Source: Arcobacteraceae bacterium (lineage in GTDB: Bacteria > Campylobacterota > Campylobacteria > Campylobacterales > Arcobacteraceae). From it: 64,000 bases of DNA. Position numbers and translations under genes: made by a program. Shown piece after piece: positions 19,364 to 26,761 of this stretch. The stretch covers positions 124,001 to 188,000 of the forward strand of contig JAONGR010000001.1 in NCBI GenBank assembly GCA_028375605.1, read 5' to 3'. Numbering within the stretch: position 1 is the stretch's first letter; each line of letters begins with the position of its first letter. The notes beneath the pieces were generated by a model, which made no database searches, was not told the DNA's origin, and saw only the letters and a program-made list of their open reading frames with translations.

Positions 19364-20506
19364 TTAAGATACTTGACGATTCATAAAACAATCAATCAAA
19401 TAATTACTATCAGCTTCATGCAAGTCATCTGGAACATTTTGACCTACAGATACATAACAAATAGATTTTTTAGTTTTATGAGCAAAAGAGATAAGATTTC
19501 CATAACTAATCGTTTCATCTAGTTTTGTAAAAATTAAATTATGTATATGCAAAGAAGAATAGCTATTATATATTTCATATAAATCAGTTGTTTTCACATT
19601 TGCGGGTAAAACTAACATTTTTTCAATAGGTGTTTCTGTCAAATGCTGTTGATATTGATTAATTAATTCAATTTTATCCATATCATATTGACTTCCACCA
19701 GCAGTATCAATTAAGATATAATGACAATCTTTTAATCTAGCAATAGCTTCACTTAACTCTTCTGGTCTTTTAACAACTTCCAACGGTAATCTCATTATAT
19801 TTGTATATGCTTTTAGTTGTTCTACGGCACCTACCCTAAATGAATCTAATGTAATAATTCCAACTCTATAATTTGTACCTAATTTATATGCATAACGAGC
19901 AGCTAATTTTGCAATAGTAGTAGTTTTTCCAACACCTGTAGGACCTACAAACATCATTATTTTTCTCTGATGTGTTCGTAAAGGTATTTCATGTTTAACT
20001 GCGATAATACGTCGTAATATTAATTTAAAAAAATTATTAATTTTAATTGGATTAGATTTCATAGAAACAGGCAATTGTTCTATAGTTTTTTTCATAATAC
20101 TATACGTCATTTCAGGATCAAATTCATTTTTCTCAAATAAATTATAAATATCAATAAATTCGGGAGGAATATTTAAATCATAAAGTTGACTTTTAGGTTC
20201 CCATAAAGTTTTTTGTACCTTTTCTAAGGACTCTTGCATATTCGTAATTTGATCTTTAAAATCATAAAATTGAACGTCAACTTGTTTATTTGATTTCGAG
20301 GGAGAAACTATTCTTTTTTTAGGAATCGATTTTTTTCTATCATTACCTTCTTCAATTGCAATAGTTATTTCATACATGTTTTCATCATGTGTATCTTCTG
20401 ATGATATTTTTTTTGTTGATATTACGACTGCATCAGATCCACATTCTTTCTGTGCATTCTGTAAAGCTTTAGTAGGTGTTTCACCTAAAAATGAGAGCAT
20501 TTTCAT
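19364..20506 (-). CDS. flhF: Flagellar placement GTPase FlhF (SRP-type)
   Basis: FlhF is the third SRP-family GTPase; it marks the pole for flagellar assembly. The 380-residue protein has a basic/acidic B region (about 1-140) and an NG domain with P-loop 'GPTGVGKTT' at 188-196, 'TLDSFRVGAVEQLKAY', 'LIDTAGGSQYD' and 'LIFTKLDETISYG'. The DTAG motif is followed by Gly where Arg is more common. It ends 15 bases before flhG and starts one base before the next upstream gene's stop, within one continuous transcription unit. Confidence 0.94.
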   Translation of the reverse strand: MKMLSFLGETPTKALQNAQKECGSDAVVISTKKISSEDTHDENMYEITIAIEEGNDRKKSIPKKRIVSPSKSNKQVDVQFYDFKDQITNMQESLEKVQKTLWEPKSQLYDLNIPPEFIDIYNLFEKNEFDPEMTYSIMKKTIEQLPVSMKSNPIKINNFFKLILRRIIAVKHEIPLRTHQRKIMMFVGPTGVGKTTTIAKLAARYAYKLGTNYRVGIITLDSFRVGAVEQLKAYTNIMRLPLEVVKRPEELSEAIARLKDCHYILIDTAGGSQYDMDKIELINQYQQHLTETPIEKMLVLPANVKTTDLYEIYNSYSSLHIHNLIFTKLDETISYGNLISFAHKTKKSICYVSVGQNVPDDLHEADSNYLIDCFMNRQVS

Positions 20507-20908
20507 CTACTGTTTTCTTCCATCTGTATAGATTTTTTCTATTGTACCATCAAGGTTCTTAATTTTTATATAACTTTTTGTTTCTCTAATTAATTCTGCT
20601 TCTTTTTCAATTTCTAAATTTCCAAACCTAAAATTAACTTTATTCATTTCCCTAATGTATACATCTTTTGCACACAAAGGTTTATTTTTACCAATATAAT
20701 GTGTAGTGAAATATTTATTCTTCTTAAGGGTTTTAATATCTAGATATTTTTTACAAGGGTTTTTACCTGTAATCTGAATTAATCTAACATCTTGACTATA
20801 TATCTTATTTTTAAAATTAATAGATTTATTTGTAAAAGGTATAACCTGTACCTCTTTAGCATTTACAATAGTAACAAAAAAAACTATTAATAATATCTTT
20901 TTAATCAC
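20507..20908 (-). CDS. Small exported protein, possibly FlgA-like
   Basis: The 133-residue protein has a clear signal peptide ('KKILLIVFFVTIVNA') and a mature part of about 115 residues with two cysteines (in 'NPCKKYLD' and 'PLCAKDVY') that could form a disulfide. The C-terminal half has beta-rich segments ending 'IKIKNLDGTIEKIY', which loosely resembles the C-terminal domain of P-ring chaperone FlgA; the similarity is weak and no flgI is present in the window. The start is GTG at 20908, overlapping the upstream stop by one base (TAGTG). Location between flgN-like and flhF genes supports a flagellar role. Confidence 0.5.
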   Translation of the reverse strand: MIKKILLIVFFVTIVNAKEVQVIPFTNKSINFKNKIYSQDVRLIQITGKNPCKKYLDIKTLKKNKYFTTHYIGKNKPLCAKDVYIREMNKVNFRFGNLEIEKEAELIRETKSYIKIKNLDGTIEKIYTDGRKQ

Positions 20909-21285
20909 TATGCCATCACCTCTACTAGTGAACCGCCATTTTTCTCTGTAATTTCATTTATGATATCTTTATACATCTCTTTAACTGGTAATACAATTGA
21001 AGCTAATTTTCCATTTAACTCATATAGTTCTCGAAGCCCTTTTTCCAATTCATCTACACTAGATTTATAAACAGAAATATCCTTACCTTCTTTGTATTCT
21101 TTAGATAAATCTTCATTTAGCTTTTTCTTTAATTCGCCTAGTTTCTCCATTAATACTAATTTAATATCATTTCGAGTCACTAAACTTTCATGATTCGCTT
21201 TTTTTACATCATCAATATCTAATAAGATTGATTTTTTTAATTCTTCTGTAATACTTTGTAATTCTAAAACTGTAATATCAATCAT
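20908..21285 (-). CDS. flgN: Probable FlgN-type export chaperone
   Basis: The 125-residue protein is almost entirely helical, with an N-terminal helix 'LQSITEELKKSILLDIDDV' and a long Lys/Glu/Leu coiled-coil-like stretch, which fits the size and character of FlgN, the cytoplasmic chaperone of the hook-filament junction proteins FlgK and FlgL. It overlaps the flgJ-like stop by an ATGA, matching the common flgJ-flgN grouping. There is no unique motif for this family, so the call rests on size, helix pattern and neighbours; FliJ is the main alternative. Confidence 0.5.
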   Translation of the reverse strand: MIDITVLELQSITEELKKSILLDIDDVKKANHESLVTRNDIKLVLMEKLGELKKKLNEDLSKEYKEGKDISVYKSSVDELEKGLRELYELNGKLASIVLPVKEMYKDIINEITEKNGGSLVEVMA

Positions 21286-21578
21286 GATTTTTTCTCACTT
21301 AAAAATTTATATAGCATATCGCTAATACCTAAAGAACCTGATGATTCTTGCGATAATGCATCGGTATACATCCCTTTAATAATATCAGAACCACTACCTT
21401 CACCTGCAATTGAAGATGATTTTAACGAAGCTTCTAAGATTTGATTCATAAAAAATGATTCAAAATCATTAGCGACTGAACGTAAAGCATCATCATTTTT
21501 TAAATCTTTTGAAGATACACCCTCTAATGAATTAGGCTTTAAAGTTTTTATATCTAATATCTGATTACTAATTTCCAT
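21282..21578 (-). CDS. flgJ: Rod-binding protein, FlgJ N-terminal type
   Basis: The 98-residue protein matches only the N-terminal rod-capping domain of FlgJ: 'LRSVANDFESFFMNQILEASLKSS' and 'MYTDALSQESSGSLGISDMLYK'. The muramidase half found in enterobacterial FlgJ is missing, as in other Campylobacterota and alphaproteobacteria, where a separate enzyme opens the peptidoglycan. It follows motB by 14 bases and overlaps the flgN-like gene. Confidence 0.88.
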   Translation of the reverse strand: MEISNQILDIKTLKPNSLEGVSSKDLKNDDALRSVANDFESFFMNQILEASLKSSSIAGEGSGSDIIKGMYTDALSQESSGSLGISDMLYKFLSEKKS

Positions 21579-21592
21579 TTTAAAATCCTCTT

Positions 21593-22387
21593 TTATTTTT
21601 CAATTCTATCGAAAAAACTTTCATCTTGTTCCATTCGATTACTATCTTGACTTGTAGATACAAAACGTAGTTCAACTCTTCTATTTTCAAAAGCATCATC
21701 ACTTTTTGGACGATAAGAGCCAAATGCACTTACTTTTAATGTAGCAGGATCTATTTTATTTTTAATAAATTCTTTAACCACAGAAATTGATCGTAATGCA
21801 GATAAATCCCAAGAATCTCTAGGTATTCCATTAGATCTTTGGTAATTTGAACCGGTATGTCCTATTACTTCAATATCAAACTCTTGAGTCATTGTTCTTA
21901 AAATTTTAGATACTTTTGTTATAAATCTTTTTGCATTAGGATTACCTAATTGATATTCTGCTTCCTCAAATAGTAAAGCAGAAGGTATATCTAATGTAAA
22001 TTCATTATTACCTTTTAAAGTAAGCTGAACCTCTTCATTATCTTTATCACTTGTATCATTAAATTCTTGAGTTACTTCTTCTATTAACTGAGCAACATCA
22101 GCTGATTCACTATCTTGTCCAACATCATCACCACTACCCGATTCACTTTTATCAGCATGATATTGAGATAAAGATTCTTTTTCTGCTTCAGCCGTATCTT
22201 GTGCACCTTCTAAAAAGCCCATACTTCTTCTCATAATCTCAAAATACTCTTCCACTTTCTTTTTATCCATTGTTGCCATAGATAACAATAAAATAAAGAA
22301 ACAAAGTAATAGTGACATTAAATCACCAAATTGAACTAGCCAACCAGGTAAACATTTAGGACAATCAGGACATTTTTTTTTAGCCAT
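21593..22387 (-). CDS. motB: Stator subunit MotB, PomB-like
   Basis: This is the peptidoglycan-binding stator subunit. Its single helix carries the ion-binding Asp22 in 'FGDLMSLLLCFFILLLS', which is much closer to the sodium-type PomB pattern than to the proton-type MotB pattern. An acidic plug/linker region follows, then an OmpA-type domain (about 150-245) with 'IEVIGHTG' and 'NRRVELRF'. The N-terminus contains three cysteines in a C-x2-C-x2-C arrangement (6, 9, 12); PomB also has cysteines and prolines here. Codons 3-5 form a run of nine A residues. It follows motA by 13 bases. Confidence 0.92.
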   Translation of the reverse strand: MAKKKCPDCPKCLPGWLVQFGDLMSLLLCFFILLLSMATMDKKKVEEYFEIMRRSMGFLEGAQDTAEAEKESLSQYHADKSESGSGDDVGQDSESADVAQLIEEVTQEFNDTSDKDNEEVQLTLKGNNEFTLDIPSALLFEEAEYQLGNPNAKRFITKVSKILRTMTQEFDIEVIGHTGSNYQRSNGIPRDSWDLSALRSISVVKEFIKNKIDPATLKVSAFGSYRPKSDDAFENRRVELRFVSTSQDSNRMEQDESFFDRIEK

Positions 22388-22400
22388 TAAAAACTACTAT

Positions 22401-23156
22401 TTACTCTTCAACTGATGGCATAATAGCACCAAGTTTCATTTTAACATTACCAATTGATTCTTCAGATGCAATCATATGTGCACCTTGAATAATTATTTGA
22501 CAAGATATCATCTCTTTAGTATGTTTTTCAGATAGCTTACTTTCAAATATACCCGCAAAAGCTGTACCTATTAATGCACCATACATTGTCGTAAGTAAAG
22601 CAACCGCCATAGCAGGACCAACAGCAGAAGGATCTGATAAGTTTGCAAGCATTGCTACCAATCCTACAAGTGTACCAATCATACCCATAGCACCAGCACT
22701 CCCACCAATAGAAGAAAACATAGAAATCATAGTTTTATGTCTATTTTCCATATGTTCAAGTTTTATTTCTAACAGGTTTTCAAGAACATCTGGTTTTGTA
22801 TTATCAACTAGTAAATTAAAGGCTTCCTTAAAAAAAGGATTTGATTCTTCTTGAATCTTACCTTCAACAGACATAACTCCATTTTTTTTAATGTCAGTTG
22901 CATAAATGATAATTTTTTCTATTAATTCATCTATAGGCTCAACTTTTACAGGATTCATTCCTACCCCAACAGCTTTACCAAATTTACCAAGTGCATCACC
23001 TTCAAATTGTCCTATAGTAACAGAGGTAGTTCCACCAAAAACAATAATAACAGATGGGATATCTATGTAAGCACCAAAACCAGCACCACCAAGAATAATT
23101 GCTAATGCAACAAGTCCCCAAACTCCTGCTAATCCGCCTGCTGTTGTTTTATCCAT
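22401..23156 (-). CDS. motA: Stator subunit MotA, PomA-like
   Basis: MotA forms the ion channel around MotB and transmits torque to FliG. The 251-residue protein has four helices, the N-terminal 'ILGGAGFGAYIDIPSVIIV' pair and the very conserved 'AMGMIGTLVGLVAML' followed by 'DPSAVGPAMAVALLTT', which is nearly the PomA sequence of Vibrio sodium motors. The cytoplasmic loop between helices 2 and 3 has the charged residues expected to contact FliG. The size is close to PomA, shorter than proton-type MotA of enterobacteria. It lies 11 bases after fliY and before motB. Confidence 0.93.
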   Translation of the reverse strand: MDKTTAGGLAGVWGLVALAIILGGAGFGAYIDIPSVIIVFGGTTSVTIGQFEGDALGKFGKAVGVGMNPVKVEPIDELIEKIIIYATDIKKNGVMSVEGKIQEESNPFFKEAFNLLVDNTKPDVLENLLEIKLEHMENRHKTMISMFSSIGGSAGAMGMIGTLVGLVAMLANLSDPSAVGPAMAVALLTTMYGALIGTAFAGIFESKLSEKHTKEMISCQIIIQGAHMIASEESIGNVKMKLGAIMPSVEE

Positions 23157-23167
23157 CTTTTCTCATT

Positions 23168-24007
23168 TTAATTTATTTTACCTATATGTTTAATTTTAAC
23201 ACCAAATTTACCATCAACAATAATTGCTTCTCCACTGCCAACGACAACACCATTTATCAATATATCTAGTGGTTCATTAGTCATCTGCGACAATTCAATA
23301 ATTTCACCTATATCCCAAGAAATTACGTCTCTCAACAAACAAATTTTTGTTCCTAAACGTACACTTAGCCTCATTTTAATATCAAATAGGAGTCTTAAAT
23401 TATCAACAGATTCTTCACCTAAAAGAGAACTTATAATTGATGTTGACTTATCATCACTCACTATTGCTTCTGAATTAGATTCAACACTATCTTCAGTTAA
23501 TGATTTAACAAAGGGAACAGCAACCGAATCAAAAGAGACATATATTTCAAGATTATCATCATTTAATTTTACTATAAATTTATAGATCTTATTTGTTTCT
23601 GTTCGATCAGAAATTGATAAAACAGTGCTTTCCCCTAATGTAGATTTTACTCCAGTAAGATCGGAAAAGTTCTGAGCATTAACACTTGTAGAAATACTAC
23701 CAGAAATTGTTGATATAATCTCTTTTACTGCATCTGTGATTTCATCATCTATAGAATCTTTGAGGTCGGTAACACCTCCCAACATTAAGTATTCAAATTG
23801 TGTAGCAGTAGCTGCAGGAATATAATAATTCCAATGCGTTTCTTTCCCTGCGAACTCTAATAAAACTTCAGTACTAATACACTGATTATTCTCTATTTCA
23901 TCATTACTTACAAGAACTACTTCTTCCACATTACTACTTGCAGATAGTAAACTCTCTAAAGTACTAGAAATTTCACTTTTTATTATATTTGATATATCAG
24001 ATGCCAA
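23168..24007 (-). CDS. fliY: Flagellar switch protein FliY
   Basis: FliY is a C-ring protein with a CheC-like domain followed by a FliN-type SpoA domain. In this 279-residue protein the CheC-like part spans about 1-175 and the SpoA domain about 200-279 ('MRLSVRLGTKICLLRDVI' to 'VKIKHIGKI'). In the CheC phosphatase motif D-x3-E-x2-N, the Asn is replaced by Ser (D92, E96, S99), so phosphatase activity is doubtful. The start is TTG at 24007; the 'MASDIS' N-terminus is also shared by the paralogous domain encoded at 38673, supporting this start. A separate short fliN is also present at 31190. Confidence 0.88.
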   Translation of the reverse strand: MASDISNIIKSEISSTLESLLSASSNVEEVVLVSNDEIENNQCISTEVLLEFAGKETHWNYYIPAATATQFEYLMLGGVTDLKDSIDDEITDAVKEIISTISGSISTSVNAQNFSDLTGVKSTLGESTVLSISDRTETNKIYKFIVKLNDDNLEIYVSFDSVAVPFVKSLTEDSVESNSEAIVSDDKSTSIISSLLGEESVDNLRLLFDIKMRLSVRLGTKICLLRDVISWDIGEIIELSQMTNEPLDILINGVVVGSGEAIIVDGKFGVKIKHIGKIN

Positions 24008-24021
24008 TTAATTTTCCTATC

Positions 24022-24330
24022 TTAAGATTGTGTATTAGAATAAGCTTCCATTAAGCTTTTCTTTAAATTCATCATATCTTCTGTAGGATATTTATATTCT
24101 ATATCACCTTTTGTAATTCTTACAAAAAAATCTTTTGTTTCTGAGTTGTATCCAAACTTTACATTATCTAGCATCACTTCATTATCTGCAATTTCAGATT
24201 TAGCTTGTGCATTTTTATATTGTTCGTCAGGATCAATTTTTGTTTTTTTATCAGTTTCTTGAATCTTAGAAATTTTTGAAACATAATCCACTTGGGATTG
24301 TTCTATAACCTCGAGTCTACCTAGTTGCAT
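24022..24330 (-). CDS. flaG: FlaG-like flagellar protein
   Basis: The 102-residue protein has a polar, Lys/Glu-rich N-terminal half and a C-terminal half 'NVKFGYNSETKDFFVRIT' followed by 'YPTEDMMNLKK', which matches the pattern of FlaG proteins (beta strand, turn, 'I-P-x-E' type helix start). FlaG influences filament length in Campylobacter. ATG at 24330 has the best Shine-Dalgarno in the region, AAGGAGG, and a TATAAT lies just upstream, so this gene probably heads the fliY-motAB transcript. Usually flaG sits with fliD and fliS, which are absent here; the call is moderate. Confidence 0.6.
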   Translation of the reverse strand: MQLGRLEVIEQSQVDYVSKISKIQETDKKTKIDPDEQYKNAQAKSEIADNEVMLDNVKFGYNSETKDFFVRITKGDIEYKYPTEDMMNLKKSLMEAYSNTQS

Positions 24331-24357
24331 ATCATCCTCCTTAGTTAAAATTTATTA

Positions 24358-24363
24358 ATTATA
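24358..24363 (-). promoter_or_regulatory. Candidate -10 element for the flaG-like/fliY/motAB run
   Basis: A perfect TATAAT on the minus strand lies about 28 bases upstream of the flaG-like ATG in one of the few gaps of the cluster (71 bases). The -35 region is weak. The strong AAGGAGG follows at a short distance. Confidence 0.45.
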
Positions 24364-24401
24364 ACATAAAATTTATAATATTTGTACTATTTACCTGTTT
24401 A

Positions 24402-26411
24402 TTATAATTCTTCCAAAAATAAATCAAAATTTTTAAGTCTTATATCAATTAAATTACCCTTTAATTTATCTCTAAAATATTGTGGAGCACTATTTAATTT
24501 CATATCTTGAAGTAGACGGATTCCTCCTAAGAATTTTGCATCTTTATCTTGATAAAGAAATTCAATCTCTGTCAGTGTAGCGTATGCCAATTCATTTTTT
24601 CCAGAATTAAATAAAGCAGCAATCAAAATATAATAAGAATCGATACTCTGTAGGTTGTATTCATTTTGAATATGTTCAATAATTTTAATTGTTTCTTCCG
24701 GTTTCTCACTATAAAGCTGAATTATTGCTTTTGTTCTTAAATATGAGGGGCTTTTATTATCATCAATATTAAAATCAGTTCTATTAAAAATACCAAGTGC
24801 CTTTAAAATGGAAATGTAATAATCTGTAATTACTAAACTTCCCTTTAAAAATGTATTGTTATATATTTTTGGTAATTCATCTTGAATTCTAGAAATATAT
24901 AAATAATCATTTTCATTTTCTTTTTTTGCAATTAAATTAAATAAATGTACTAAAGGATCTTTATCAAATTCAACTAATAATGGGGATTTTTTCATTATCC
25001 CATTAGATTTTATGTTTTCAATAAAATAAAGAGCTCGAAAAAAGATAGATTTTTTTTGTTTATTAGATAAATTTTTATTTTCTAATTTAATAGAACTATT
25101 AACAAAAATTTTATATAAATATTTAGCTAAATAATCGTATGAACCTTTTTTGGATAATATATTTTTTTCTAAAAACTCTAAAAATACCTTATCTTCATTT
25201 ACATTAAACTTTTTTGTTGTAATTAACGTCATAACAGAATAAAGTTTATTACCATGGTCTAAATTATAAGCTTTTTTAAAATATTTATAAGCATTATTAT
25301 AATCAAATATTTGAGCATACGAAAGGCCTAAATTATAATATTCATAAGCCTTAGCGTCATATTTCTTATCAATCATCTCTTGAAGTATTTGAGTTCTTTT
25401 AATTGGGTCATTTTTTACAACTTTAAGAAATCTAGAATTATAATCAATCATAGTATTTAATTCATTAACACTATTCTTATCTTTAATAATAAAACCATTT
25501 GTTTCATTTATATTCATCACATCATAATCTTCAAAAATAAATGGAGCAAAGTAATATGCAAAATCGAGTTTTAAATCAAAAGATGGATTAATAATTTTAT
25601 CAAAATATTCTTTAGCTGTATATTTATCTTTATTAAAAAATAACTCTAAACCCAAATGTTTCTGTATATGAAAAAAATTTTTACGTTCTTCTATTTTTAA
25701 GATATTTTCAGTAAGATTTGCAAGATCGTTATCTTTAATATTTCTATATAATTGTAACCATAAAACTTCATTTTTCGCTCTATCACCCTTTGCAAGATTT
25801 GATGCTTTTTCCAAATAAAATTTTGCTTTACTGTAGTCACGTAATTTTATACATAACATAGCAACTTTGATTTTTGATATATTCTTAATCTCTTCTGCAA
25901 TTTTTAAAGCTTTTCTATATTTCTTCTGAAGAATTAAAGTATCAACTAATAATAATTTTTCTTGTTCAGTTAATCTTTTTGCTTTATTGCTTACTTTAGT
26001 TATCTCTTTTATGTATTCTTCATTATTTGTTATTTTATATAAATAATACGCAGCACTAAAATATGAATATCTGTCATTATATTGTAACTCTTTAAAGTCA
26101 TATATTTTTTTGAGATATAAATAAGCATTGTTATTTGATTTTAATTTATAATAAGCAATTCCTATATTTAAATATGATGGTACTTTTAATATTTTTGAAG
26201 ATTGCTTTAATAATTTAATTGCATGGAGATACTTTTCTTGTTCTAAATATAAAACAGCAGTATTAAACTTTAATAATAGCTCTCTTTTTTCTTGTTTATT
26301 TTGTAAGTTTTTATGTTCAAATAAAACTTGAGGTTGTGATTCGATTGTTTTATTATCTAATGAGAATAAAACAATCGGTAATAATAATACAAAATAAATA
26401 AATCTTTTCAT
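24402..26411 (-). CDS. Second exported TPR-repeat protein of the flagellar cluster
   Basis: The 669-residue protein has a signal peptide or N-terminal anchor ('RFIYFVLLLPIVLFSL') followed by about 640 residues of helical repeats with TPR character, for example 'AVLYLEQEKYLHAIKLL', 'YNLGLSYAQIFDYNNAYKYFKKAY' (two neighbouring helices) and 'LIAALFNSGKNELAYATL'. It is very Lys/Asn/Tyr-rich. No catalytic motif is seen. It sits between a coiled-coil membrane protein and the flaG-like gene inside the flagellar run. With the TPR gene at 11443 it makes a pair comparable in kind to the PflA/PflB motor scaffold proteins of Campylobacter; which is which cannot be told from sequence alone. Confidence 0.65.
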   Translation of the reverse strand: MKRFIYFVLLLPIVLFSLDNKTIESQPQVLFEHKNLQNKQEKRELLLKFNTAVLYLEQEKYLHAIKLLKQSSKILKVPSYLNIGIAYYKLKSNNNAYLYLKKIYDFKELQYNDRYSYFSAAYYLYKITNNEEYIKEITKVSNKAKRLTEQEKLLLVDTLILQKKYRKALKIAEEIKNISKIKVAMLCIKLRDYSKAKFYLEKASNLAKGDRAKNEVLWLQLYRNIKDNDLANLTENILKIEERKNFFHIQKHLGLELFFNKDKYTAKEYFDKIINPSFDLKLDFAYYFAPFIFEDYDVMNINETNGFIIKDKNSVNELNTMIDYNSRFLKVVKNDPIKRTQILQEMIDKKYDAKAYEYYNLGLSYAQIFDYNNAYKYFKKAYNLDHGNKLYSVMTLITTKKFNVNEDKVFLEFLEKNILSKKGSYDYLAKYLYKIFVNSSIKLENKNLSNKQKKSIFFRALYFIENIKSNGIMKKSPLLVEFDKDPLVHLFNLIAKKENENDYLYISRIQDELPKIYNNTFLKGSLVITDYYISILKALGIFNRTDFNIDDNKSPSYLRTKAIIQLYSEKPEETIKIIEHIQNEYNLQSIDSYYILIAALFNSGKNELAYATLTEIEFLYQDKDAKFLGGIRLLQDMKLNSAPQYFRDKLKGNLIDIRLKNFDLFLEEL

Positions 26412-26423
26412 ATTATTCTCATT

Positions 26424-26753
26424 TTATTGTAATGTACCAACTGAAGCATATAGTTCATTAATTCTTTCTTGAAGAAGTTTATTTCTATGATCCAATTCAG
26501 TATTCTGTAGTTTTAAATCTTGCACATCTTCTCTTGAGTTTTTTAAACTTTCTTGTGAATCATCAATAGTTTCAAGAGAAAACTTTACCTGTCTTTCAAA
26601 TTTTTCTTTTAATTTTTCTAAATTATTATTTTTTTCCTCTACCAATTCTTTCTCTTCCGAAATTTTTCGATAAAGAGATTTATATACATTCATGCTACTA
26701 TAAAAGTATATAACAAGAACTCCAAGTACTGATAAAAGTAAAAAATTATCCAT
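26424..26753 (-). CDS. Membrane-anchored coiled-coil protein
   Basis: The 109-residue protein has one N-terminal membrane helix (about residues 3-20) and then a continuous Glu/Lys/Leu/Asn coiled coil to the end, with heptad-like spacing in 'DLKLQNTELDHRNKLLQERI'. I do not recognise the family. With a short N-terminus and Lys after the helix, the coil is probably cytoplasmic. It lies 8 bases downstream of flgE and 12 bases upstream of the TPR gene, so it is co-transcribed with both. A structural or assembly role at the motor is possible but unproven. Confidence 0.6.
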   Translation of the reverse strand: MDNFLLLSVLGVLVIYFYSSMNVYKSLYRKISEEKELVEEKNNNLEKLKEKFERQVKFSLETIDDSQESLKNSREDVQDLKLQNTELDHRNKLLQERINELYASVGTLQ

Positions 26754-26761
26754 CTAAAAAA

